A stretch of 64,000 bases of DNA from Mycoplasma sp. Bg1 (GTDB lineage: Bacteria > Bacillota_I > Bacilli_A > Mycoplasmatales > Hepatoplasmataceae), in the NCBI GenBank assembly GCA_001641205.1, contig LSMX01000001.1:138105-202104 (forward strand), read 5' to 3'. The position numbers and the translations under genes are program-made. Below, piece after piece: positions 24,911-34,093 of the stretch. The notes under the pieces are model-generated. The model was not told the origin of the DNA. It ran no database searches and saw only the letters and a list, made by a program, of their open reading frames with translations. The first letter of the stretch is position 1, and each line of letters opens with the position of its first letter.

Positions 24911-24942
24911 GGAAAAGACAAATAAAATTGTCTTTTCCTTAT
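24911..24942 (+). terminator. Hairpin after the first antiporter-hydrolase operon
   Basis: Perfect 11-bp stem GGAAAAGACAA / TTGTCTTTTCC with a six-base loop; the T-rich 3' arm serves as the U-tract, though the run after the stem is short. Confidence 0.6.
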
Positions 24943-25000
24943 GAAAATAATTATTTATGCATAAATTTTGAATTTTAAGACAATAAAATTTTAAAAAATA

Positions 25001-25011
25001 TGATAATTTAA
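25001..25011 (+). promoter_or_regulatory. Candidate shared promoter element, copy 2
   Basis: TGATAATTTAA, identical to 20518-20528, upstream of the second antiporter gene and downstream of the hairpin at 24911. It marks the likely start of the second operon. Confidence 0.4.
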
Positions 25012-25061
25012 GTACATAACTAGCAAAAGAGAATTATTTATTTTATTAAGAGGAGGTTAAA

Positions 25062-26807
25062 ATGATTACAACTTTTTGAGGTGATGGAGATCCAAAAGAT
25101 AATTGATTTGGTATTTTACTTATTGCAACCATAATTATTATTGGTATGTGTCTTACATTGCTTTGATACAAAGGACCTAAATATTCAAAAAAGGTTACTA
25201 AATATATTCCCCTACCTTTAGTATTGATTATTGTGGGATTGCTTTTTTCAGGAGGGGGACTTTATGATGCGCCAGAAAATTTTACTACTGCTTTAGATTT
25301 TAAAGTAAATTGGCTTACATTAATAGAAGATAAATGGCCAGATACTTATGCAGCCTGAAATTTAACAGGTTGAACTCAACAATCTAATACTAGTGATATG
25401 GTCAGATGAGCTGCATTAATTGGTTCTTCTTTCTTGCTTTTTTATGCAGGATTTACACTTGATTTAAAATTATTTAAAAAATATGGCTTAACAGCTGTTC
25501 TTATTTCTACTCTTCCCATTTTAATTGAGGGAGCACTTTTTGCATTGTTAATAACTCCAGTTCTTTATTTACAACAAGCTAATAGTGCTACTAATTATTC
25601 GTGAGCAGAATTTAATTGAGCAATTCCTTTCTTTATTGGTTATGGAATTGCTGCAGTTTCACCAGGAATTGTAGTACCATTATTGGTAAAATTTCAAAAA
25701 ATGGGATATGGAAAATATAACAAAATTAATGAAATTGCTATTATTTGTGCAAGTTTAGATGATGTTACTTCACTTGGGCTGATATTGGTCTTTTTTTCAT
25801 TAGTAATTGGAGTACAAACTGGTGGTCTATCAGAAAGTGTAGGTTCAACATTTACAATTTTACTTGGAAGAATTCCAGTAATGATTTTTCTTTCTATAAT
25901 TATTGCTTTTGCAACCTTCTTTGTTTTTATTTTTTGAGTAAAAGGACCATTAGATAAATTTGTTCCGCATGAAACAGAGATAATGGGCAAAAAAATTAAA
26001 ATATGAAATATTTTAGCTTTGATTGGTTTAGTAGTGCTTATTATTGCAATTAATGAAATGTGTCAACATGCTATGCAAGGTGCATTTGAAAATCTCTATG
26101 ATGACGAAGCTAATAGTCATTTTATGAGTTGAATTTTTCCCAATTCTCTTATTGCCTTTTTAGTTTTTGGAATGCTTGTTGCTAATAAATTTCATAAAGA
26201 TGTTAAGGATCCAAAACAAGAAGCAAATATTAAAACCTTTGCAGTATGGGTTCCAACACTTTGACTTTTCTTTTTTGCTCCTATTCTTTTTGCAAATACT
26301 GGAGGTTTAATAATTTTCACATGAGTTTGAAAATGAATTACTTTATTATATATCGCTATAATTATTTTCTGTATTATAACTGGAAGATCTATTGGTGCTA
26401 GAATTGCATTATATGATCGTGAAAAATTTAAATGAAATGATGTGGAAGTAATTACTGCTTTAAGTTGGCCAAAAGGAACAACTACCGCAGCTGCAATGAC
26501 TTTCATAGTATTGATGGTTGTTTTTGCTGGCCAAGCAAATGCGGAAAATTGAGTATTAATTAATACTTTAGTACATCCTTTATTTGATATTGCTATTGCA
26601 GGAATAATAGTTACTATTCCAACAAATGAACTTGTATTTAATGTTTTATACAAAAAATATATGCCTCTTACTGAAGAGGGAGAAAAACCTTCATCAGTTC
26701 CAATGCCTATTTTTGGACCATTAAATGTTCATTATAAAAAAATAAATGCTAAATATAAAGCAAAATATAGAGATTATAAAGAATGACATTCTAAAAATGA
26801 AAAATAA
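25062..26807 (+). CDS. Cation:proton antiporter-like membrane protein (copy 2)
   Basis: 581 residues, exactly the length of the paralog at 20671 and clearly homologous along its whole length. The motif region reads SLDDVTSLGLILVFFSLV, with the full acidic pair typical of electrogenic CPA antiporters. FYAGFTLDLKLFKKYGL and AAVSPGIVVPLLVKFQKMGYG are conserved. The cytoplasmic tail is also Lys/Tyr-rich (HYKKINAKYKAKYRDYKEWH). Strong AGAGGAGGTTA ribosome-binding site. About a dozen UGA codons are Trp. Followed by hydrolase copy 3. Confidence 0.72.
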
Positions 26808-26902
26808 GTATGTTTTCTATTAATATAGTAAATTGTAAATATACAAATTACTTAATAAAGAAAATTTTAATAATTATTCATTAATTTTAAGAAAGGAAAA
26901 TT

Positions 26903-28003
26903 ATGTGTACAAATATAAAAATTAAAACAGTAAATAATGAATGAATTACAGGACGAACAAATGAATTTGCTGGTTATTTTAAATCAGATCTTGTATTTTT
27001 ACCTCATGGGTATGATCATCCAAAATTTTATAATCGTCCAGATTTAGGAACAGAAAAATTGCCTTATGCAATGATTGGTGAAACTTCTAAAACTGCCCAT
27101 ACATTAGGAATTGATTTTGATAAAAATTCATTTATTGATGGAATGAATGAATTTGGACTTTCAGTTTCAAATCTTTACTTTTCAACTGGGGCTAAATGAA
27201 AAGTAATTGAAGAAAGTGAACTACAACCAAATAATATTTCTGGTTATGTATTAACAAATTGGCTTCTTGGTTATTGTAAAACTACACAAGAAGTAAGAGA
27301 ATGAATTATAAAAAATAATGATCGAATTATAATTTTAAAAACTGAAAGAGAAGTCCAAGGATTTCATTTCGCAATAGTTGATGCAACTGGTGATTCAATT
27401 GTAATTGAGCCAGAAAATGAACGTTTAAATATTAAAGAAAATGTTTCTGGAGTAATGACAAATTCACCAAGATTAGAATGACATCAAGAGAATTTGGCCA
27501 ACTTTATAAATCTAACTCCAATAGATACTATTTCAAATCCTAAAATTATTGATAAAAATGGAAAACCAATAATTAAAAGAACAATGAGTAATGGAATAAA
27601 AAATCTTCCAGGAGACTGGCAATCTACTTCAAGATATATTAGAGCACATTATCTCTCTTTAAATGCTTCAATTCCAAAAACAATCGAAGAAGGAATTATT
27701 ACTACTTTTAGAATTTTACATACTTCAGATATTGTTCCGGGAACACTTATTTCACCTGTTCCTGATGAAATGATGAAATTTGAATATCTAGTAAAAACTG
27801 ATCTTGAAGGATCATTTATCACTGATATTACTGATTGTATTTTAGTAAAAGATTTAACAAACAAAGTTTATTATTATAAAGATATTCATAATATTTCTCC
27901 AAGATTTGTTAAATTGGATACTTATTTAAATGAAACAGAACCAAAAAGAATTGATTTTGATGATGATAAATCTTTAAAATTTCAAGAAATAGAATTAATT
28001 TAA
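26903..28003 (+). CDS. Linear amide C-N hydrolase, penicillin V acylase-like (copy 3)
   Basis: 366 residues, the more diverged third paralog. Cys2 (MCTNIKIK), Arg18 (GRTNEF), Glu21, the Tyr at the oxyanion position (NLYFS), Asn (VMTNSPRLEWH) and Arg (TSRYIRAHYL) are all kept. It has a weaker ribosome-binding site (GAAAGGAAAA) than the other two. It pairs with antiporter copy 2, mirroring the gene order of the first operon. Terminator at 28032. Confidence 0.9.
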
Positions 28004-28031
28004 ATTGAATCTTGATTAAAATAAATATGGT

Positions 28032-28060
28032 AAAAAGGCAAACTCTGTTTGTCTTTTTAT
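28032..28060 (+). terminator. Terminator after the second antiporter-hydrolase operon
   Basis: 12-bp stem AAAAAGGCAAAC / GTTTGTCTTTTT with one G-U pair, loop TCT, T-rich 3' arm. It ends just before the ribosome-binding site of hprK, which also argues that hprK does not start upstream of it. Confidence 0.85.
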
Positions 28061-28083
28061 TTAGGAGTTATAATTATTATGTT

Positions 28084-28986
28084 ATGGAATTTAATTTTAA
28101 TAAGTTTATTAATAAATTTGAATTAGAAGTAGAATATCAATCTACAATGCACAAAAGCAAAGATAATACTTCAATTTTTATTGATGTTACTGAATATGAA
28201 ACTTTTATTGAATCAAATTATATTTCAAAAAAAAATTTGCTTTTAATTATTAGAGATGCAAGTATTGATAAAACTTATTTAATAAATTTATTTACAAAAT
28301 TAGAAAAATTTAATATCGCAGCAATTGTTATTTCAAAAGTTCATAATAAAACTTTTTTTAAAAAAATAGCAAAAGAATATGATTTAACTCTTTTTAGTAC
28401 TGATTTAACTTCTAGAGAAATATACATTACTTTTGAAAGATACATTTTAGAAAAAGAAATTATTCCTAAAAGAATTCATGGAACAATGATGTCAGTTTAT
28501 GGCGAGGGAATTTTAATTATCGGAGCTTCGGGAATGGGAAAAAGTGAGCTTGCTCTGGAATTAGTTTCTAATGGTCATTTCTTTATTGGTGATGATGCAA
28601 TTGATGTAAAGGCAATTGCAGGAAAAGTAATTGGAAGAGCTCCAAAATCAACAAGACCTTTCATTGAGGTTCGAGGAATTGGAATTATTAATGCAAGAGA
28701 CATGTTTGGAATTAAATCGATGGTTAACCATGCAAATATTGATTTAGTTTTAGAGCTGGTTGATTTAGATGAAGTAAGAAATACAATTGATCGTTTGGGT
28801 GCAAAAATTATGCAACATCAAATTCTTGGAATAAACCTTCCAAAAATTCAAATCCCAATTTATAAAGGAAGAAATTTATCTTCAATTGTTGAAGCTGCAG
28901 TTATTTCTCAAAAACAAAGAAAATATGATAAATATATTGCAATAGAAGATTTAAATAAAAGAGTTAAAGATTCTTGTAAAAAATAA
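28084..28986 (+). CDS. hprK: HPr kinase/phosphorylase
   Basis: 300 residues. Phosphorylates and dephosphorylates Ser46 of the phosphotransferase protein HPr, linking sugar uptake to metabolic state. Walker A GASGMGKSELALEL, the HprK signature RGIGIINARDMFG and the C-terminal helix are present; the N-terminal domain is the usual weakly conserved one. The frame is open further upstream, but the terminator at 28032 and the AGGAG at 28063 place the start at the ATG 28084. Neighbours lgt and trxB are the usual ones in mycoplasmas. Confidence 0.94.
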   Translation: MEFNFNKFINKFELEVEYQSTMHKSKDNTSIFIDVTEYETFIESNYISKKNLLLIIRDASIDKTYLINLFTKLEKFNIAAIVISKVHNKTFFKKIAKEYDLTLFSTDLTSREIYITFERYILEKEIIPKRIHGTMMSVYGEGILIIGASGMGKSELALELVSNGHFFIGDDAIDVKAIAGKVIGRAPKSTRPFIEVRGIGIINARDMFGIKSMVNHANIDLVLELVDLDEVRNTIDRLGAKIMQHQILGINLPKIQIPIYKGRNLSSIVEAAVISQKQRKYDKYIAIEDLNKRVKDSCKK

Positions 28987-28988
28987 TT

Positions 28989-30008
28989 ATGGATGTTGAA
29001 CAAATAATATCTGAAAATTGGGAATTAATTATGGAAAAATTAGGTATTCACACTGAAGGAACATTTAGTGTTTTATTTCCTTCTTTTATAATTCCTATTT
29101 CTATTTATGGAATTTTAATTCTTGCAGGATTTTTACTTACTTTTTTCTTTGTTTATTTAGAATGAAAATATAAAAAACATTCTACTTTTCATTTATTAAT
29201 CCTTTTTGGAATTGGAGCAATCGTTGGTGTATTTGCTGCAAGATGATGATATCTTGCTTTTAATCCAAGTGATTTTCATAGTTTTTATGATTTATTTGCT
29301 TTACAATCTGGAAGATCAATTCTTGGTTCAATTGTTTTCGGAACCCTTGCTATTTGACTTTATTCAAGAAAATATATTCCAGAAATAGAATGAGCAGAAA
29401 TATTTTCAATTTTACTTCCAAATATTTTAATTGGTCAAGCCCTTGCAAGATGAGGAAATTTTTATGATTATAATGTTTATGGACAACCCATAGGAACTCC
29501 ATATTCACTTTTAGATTATTCCCTTTTTATAAATGAATTTTTTAATAAAGATTGAATAATTCCTGATATAACAATTTATTATCAAAAAGATGCTTTAAGT
29601 TTTTTACCAGATTTCATTCGTTCGGGAATGCTTATTTGAGATGACGGAACAAAAACATTAGCTTATCGCCAACCTCTTTTTCTATATGAATCATTAGCTA
29701 CTTTTGTTGCTTGAATAATAATTACTTTTTATATGAAAAGGATTAATTATTTTAAGGAAGGAACCCATGGAGGTATGTTTCTTATTTTTTATGGTTTAAT
29801 TAGAGCCTCAATGGAATTATTTCGGGATCCCTTATATATAATGAGTTGAGGTACCTTTCCTACTTCTTTTTATTTAGCTTTACTTATTTTGCTTAGTGGA
29901 ATTATTACTTTTATTTATTACCAATGAAAAGAAGATTTAAAATTTCAATATCAATTTTTTATTTTCAATTTTTATATTGCTTATAAACTTTTTCAATTGA
30001 AGTTATAA
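28989..30008 (+). CDS. lgt: Phosphatidylglycerol:prolipoprotein diacylglyceryl transferase
   Basis: 339 residues, seven-helix membrane enzyme that attaches diacylglycerol to the lipobox cysteine of prolipoproteins. The Lgt signature is seen as GQALARWGNFYDYNVYG, and YGLIRASMELFRDP near the C-terminus matches the second conserved arginine segment. Longer than the usual 280 because of an insertion in the periplasm-facing loop around residues 180-215. Two bases after hprK. Confidence 0.93.
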
Positions 30009-30076
30009 TAAGTAGTTTATTTGTAAAGTAATAAACACTATAATTGTGGAACTCTCCTTTTTCTTTAAAATCAATA

Positions 30077-30082
30077 TATAAT
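30077..30082 (+). promoter_or_regulatory. -10 box upstream of trxB
   Basis: TATAAT in a 120-base intergenic gap, 47 bases before the trxB ATG; no convincing -35. Confidence 0.35.
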
Positions 30083-30129
30083 TATAAGTAGATTATAAAA
30101 ATTAAATAAAAAAATTTAAGGAGAAAAAA

Positions 30130-31065
30130 ATGAATGATAAATATGATGTTTTAATTATTGGTGGGGGGCCCGGTGGGTTGACTTCAGCAATTTATGCAGC
30201 ACGTGCAGAACTTAAAACAGGATTAATAGAAGGAGGCGCTCCTGGGGGAAAATTAATTAATACCCATAATTTAGAAAATTACCCAGGAGTTGATGAAGGA
30301 GCAACTGGTGGAGATGTTGCTGTAAAATTTTTTACACAAGCATTATCTTTCGGAGCTGAATATATTCCTGCTTTTGTTATTGAAATTACTGATTTAGATT
30401 CTTTTGATGCTAAAAAAGTAATTTTAGAAGGAGGAAAAATTTTAGAAACAAAAACAATTATTATTGCTTCTGGAACAACTCCAATTCCTTTAGATATTCC
30501 TGGTTATAAAGAATATTTAAATAAAGGTGTTTCTCATTGTGTTGTTTGTGATGGGGCACTCCACAAAGGACAACCAATTATTATTTTAGGAGGAGGAACA
30601 GCGGCAACAGAAGAATCTCTTTTTGGAGCTAATTTTGCTTCTACTGTTTCTATTATTAATAAATTCCCTACTTTTAGAGGAGAAGAAGTAACCTTAAAAA
30701 AAGTTGCTGAAACAGCAAACATTGCATTAATTCCAAATACAAAACCTCTTTCAATTAATGGAAATGGGTCAAAAGTTCAATCAGTAACAGTAGAACTTGC
30801 TGATGGAACTAAAAAAGATTATCCAGCAACCGGCGTTTTTGTTTATGAAGGATATAGTCCTGCATCAGGATTTTTAAAAGACACTAATTTACTTGATGAA
30901 TATGGATTTATGAATGCAAACCCTCAAACAATGGAAACTACAATTCCCGGAGTATTTGCTGTAGGTGATATTTTAAATAAACCTTTTAAACAAGTTACAG
31001 GAGCAACAAATGACGGAACTCTTGCAGCTTTAAAAGCAAAACAATATATTGACTTAAATAGTTAA
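30130..31065 (+). CDS. trxB: Thioredoxin reductase-like flavoprotein
   Basis: 311 residues. FAD site GGGPGGLTSAIYAA, redox-active CVVCDGA and the C-terminal GVFAVGDI are typical of thioredoxin reductase. In the nucleotide domain the glycine motif is GGGTAATEESLF, but the HRRxxxR motif that binds the NADPH 2'-phosphate is replaced by NKFPTFR, so cofactor preference may differ from NADPH. Ribosome-binding site TAAGGAGAAAA. whiA starts three bases after the stop. Confidence 0.92.
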   Translation: MNDKYDVLIIGGGPGGLTSAIYAARAELKTGLIEGGAPGGKLINTHNLENYPGVDEGATGGDVAVKFFTQALSFGAEYIPAFVIEITDLDSFDAKKVILEGGKILETKTIIIASGTTPIPLDIPGYKEYLNKGVSHCVVCDGALHKGQPIIILGGGTAATEESLFGANFASTVSIINKFPTFRGEEVTLKKVAETANIALIPNTKPLSINGNGSKVQSVTVELADGTKKDYPATGVFVYEGYSPASGFLKDTNLLDEYGFMNANPQTMETTIPGVFAVGDILNKPFKQVTGATNDGTLAALKAKQYIDLNS

Positions 31066-31068
31066 GAA

Positions 31069-31953
31069 ATGGAATCTTTTACTGCACAAATTAAAAAGGA
31101 GATTTTAGCAAATATTTATAAAACAAAAGAAGAGAGAAAAATTTTTCTTTATTCTTTTATGCGAACTACTGGTCGCTTTACTGAGGGGAAATTTATTTTT
31201 AAAACTACCTTGATTCCTTATGAAGATAAAATTAAAAAACTTTATCATGAATTTTTTTTGGGAGAATTAAAAACAATAAAAACAATTAAATTTGTAAAAT
31301 TTATTGTTGATGATCCGGCAATTTTAGTAGACCTAAATTCATTAATGGGAGACTTTACAATTTTAACTTTATCTGAGACAAAAGCTTATTTAGCAGGAGC
31401 TTTTTTAGGACGGGGATGAGTTAATTCTTTAGATTCAAAATTTTATCATTTTGAAATTAGAGTAAAGGATTATCAGCATTCCTTAGATTTACTTGAGGCT
31501 TTTGAATCACAAGGAATTAAAGCAACTTCACTTCGGAAAAAATATTGGTATTATGTCTATATTAAAAAAGCTCAAGATATTGTAGATGTTTTACGAATTA
31601 TGGAAGCATTTAATGCTTCGATGATTTTTGATGATTATAAAATTGAACGACAATTTATGAGTGCAGTTAAAAAAATGAATTCAATTGAGCCCTATAACAA
31701 AAAGAAGATTGATCGAACCTGTGAAATTCAAAAAAAATGTTGCAGAGAAGTACTTAAAAATAATGAGACAAAAAATCTTCTTACAGACAATCAAATCAAA
31801 TTAGCAAAACTAAGACTTGAAAGAGAAAATCTTTCATTATCTGATATTCAATTATTATTTAATGAACTTTATGATAAAGATTATTCAAGATCAACTATTA
31901 ATAATTGATTTATCTTAATTAATAATCTTTGTCAAAAAAATAGCAAAAAATAG
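31069..31953 (+). CDS. whiA: DNA-binding protein WhiA
   Basis: 294 residues. N-terminal LAGLIDADG-like domain (KAYLAGAFLGRGWVNSLD near residue 110) and C-terminal helix-turn-helix (LSLSDIQLLFNELYDKDYSRSTINNW). In mycoplasmas WhiA has been linked to ribosomal protein gene control; in Bacillus to division and chromosome segregation. Two UGA codons are Trp, one of them close to the C-terminus. Start ATG three bases after trxB. Confidence 0.93.
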
Positions 31954-31963
31954 GAAGGTATGT

Positions 31964-32956
31964 ATTGCAGATACAACTACACAAAGACCAACATTTGAAT
32001 GAATAATTACAGGAGTGCTTTTAGCAGTTATTTTCTTGATAATTATTATTACCCTTATTTATTATATTATTAAGTATAAAAAAGAACGCAAGCACTTTTT
32101 CACTATTGGAAAATTAGCGATTATTTCTATTTTTTATGCTTTTTTTTGTATTCAAGCTACTATTACAGCTTTTATTCAACCATGATCAATAGCAACAAAT
32201 TCTTTTATTCCCTTTTCAATTGATGATGTTACTATTATTGCCGTGGGCTTTATTTTTGGCCCAATAGAAGGATTACTTTTTGGAATGATTTGTGATCCTA
32301 CAAATGTATTATTAATTCATCATTGACCCTTTCAACTTATACCTTTTTTTACTTTACCATTAATTGGTTTAATTTCTGGTATTCTTGGAAGATTTTATTT
32401 TAGAAATAATGAAGATAATCTCTATCGAGAAATGATCTTTTTTCAAATTATTTTACTTTTTATTGGAATTTTATTTATTATTGCAGCTCCAATAATGATT
32501 GCTCTTGGGGATACTTTTAGATTTGGTTGGGGCAAAACCACAGCTGATAAAAATAATTGAAAAATTGCTGTTTATATTGCAAGTATTTGTGGACTTATTT
32601 TAATTGCTTTAATGGAAATTATTTTCTTTTCTTTATGAAATAAGAAAAAAAATGATGCTTTTGCTATGGAATTAAATAAATACATTCCAGTTACAGAACC
32701 TAGGAATAAAATTACTAATCCAGATCTCCGCCTTTTTCTTTATGTTTTTGCTGCAGCAGCTCTTGGAAGAATTTATGGGGGGATAATAAGTCGACCTTTT
32801 ACACAACATTTTTATTTTGGAATGCCTTATTTTCCACAATTAGTTTTACGTTTAATTGATTCTAGTTATTTAATTCCATGTGCAACATTAGTAAGTTGAG
32901 TTGTAATTAAATATTCATTAATTGCCCTCAAAACAACTCAAACAATAGATAGATAA
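31964..32956 (+). CDS. Membrane protein resembling an ECF transporter S component
   Basis: About 330 residues, six or more transmembrane helices. The block DDVTIIAVGFIFGPIEGLLFGMICD followed by PFFTLPLIGLISGILGRFYF has the pattern of substrate-binding S components of energy-coupling factor vitamin transporters (FolT-like class); the rest is long for an S component. No ATG fits: the reading frame is best opened by an ATT at 31964, six bases after AGGAAGG; a GTG at 32015 is the alternative. Its substrate is unknown and the ECF ATPases are not in this window. Directly downstream lie two ATPase-like proteins without ATP-binding motifs. Confidence 0.6.
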
Positions 32957-32974
32957 AAGTATAATTTTATTATT

Positions 32975-33157
32975 ATGCAAAGAAATATTTTAGATGATCA
33001 ACCAACAAGTAATTTGCTAATTCGAAAAGAAAAAAAACACAATCTTTTTGTTTTTAAAATTCAACTAAATGTTTTAAAATTAGTAAAAACAATTACCATA
33101 ATTTTATTTATTATAGTTGCAGTTGGAACTAGTGTTTATTTAGGAATGGTATTATAG
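32975..33157 (+). CDS. Small single-span membrane protein
   Basis: 60 residues: a polar, basic N-terminal 36 residues, then one transmembrane helix (ITIILFIIVAVGTSVYLGMVL). The layout resembles the N-terminus of OppC-type permeases (cytoplasmic tail plus first helix), and the next two genes look like OppD and OppF relatives, so it could be a shrunken permease. This is inference; no motif confirms it. It ends two bases before the next gene. Confidence 0.5.
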   Translation: MQRNILDDQPTSNLLIRKEKKHNLFVFKIQLNVLKLVKTITIILFIIVAVGTSVYLGMVL

Positions 33158-33159
33158 TC

Positions 33160-34092
33160 ATGAAAATTTCTAAATCAAGAAGTGTTGATCAATTTGCCTA
33201 TTCAAATATTATTTTGGAACTTAAGGGAGTTTCTATTTTATATAAGAAAAAAATGGTTTTAAAAAATGTTTCATTTAAACTTCGGCAACATGAATCAATT
33301 GCTTTTATTGGCCATGAACAAAAACATCTTATTCATCTTTACCGCTTTATTAATCATCATAGATATTATGAATTAGATGCAGGAGAAATTTTCATTCATG
33401 GAGAAAAAGAAACATTTAAAAATATTACAAAAAAACTAAAAATTTGTAATAATACTGAACAAACTCTTGTTTCAAATACAAGTTTTATTACTGTGGGAGA
33501 ACGTCTAGTTAAATTGCAAAAAGAAAATAGTAAATTTAAAAAACAATTGGCTGTTTTTAAAATGCTTTCTTTAAACCAAAATGCACAATTTCATAATTTA
33601 TATTATTTACGAATTGATAAACTCTCTAAATTTGCTTACTATATCCATACAATTATGGAAAAAGCAATACAGCAGCCAAATATTATTACTCTTGATGAAA
33701 GAATGGATAAATGAACCCCAATAGAAGAAGTTCAACTTGCAATTTTTATAAATAATCTTCAAAGAGAATACGGAATTAGTTTTTTAATTTTTAGTCAAAA
33801 TATTTTTCATGTAATAAATGTTGTTGATTCTATTGGAGTTTTTTTTAAAAAAACTCTAATAGAATATGGAACAGCTAATGAATTGGCTTTTAAACCAATT
33901 CATTATGAAACTTTAGTAAGATCAATGGTAATTGATCGAAATACTACTAAATATTTTTCACTAATGGATTATAATCATGATCTACAACCACCAACAATTT
34001 ATCTTTCAGATACACATTTCATTAAAACTTGAATATTTTTTAATGCAAAAACAATAAGTGATATTCCTGAAGAAATAAGGGAGAATTTATAA
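33160..34092 (+). CDS. Degenerate OppD-like ABC ATPase lacking Walker A
   Basis: 310 residues that follow the layout of an oligopeptide-transporter ATPase: LELKGVSILYKKKMVLKNVSFKL strand pattern, AGEIFIHGE (compare AGEILFDG), Walker B-like IITLDER at 176-181, a LIFSQN segment where the H-loop should be, and the OppD/F-specific C-terminus IEYGTANEL..KPIHYETLV (compare VEYGTADEIF..PQHPYT). The P-loop at 51-58 is GHEQKHLI instead of GxxGxGKS, and LSGGQ is LSKFA, so it probably cannot bind or hydrolyse ATP. The frame is long and intact, which argues against a dead gene. UGA codons are Trp. Confidence 0.7.
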
Positions 34093-34093
34093 A

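Noticed and set aside
20671..28003. Transposon or insertion sequence origin of the duplicated antiporter-hydrolase region
   Set aside because: No transposase, terminal inverted repeats or target-site duplications were seen around either block.
28012..28083. An N-terminal extension of hprK starting at 28012
   Set aside because: It would run through a terminator hairpin and has no family similarity; the ATG at 28084 follows AGGAG.
30009..30060. Terminator between lgt and trxB
   Set aside because: Only an imperfect A/T hairpin without a T-run; not good enough to list.
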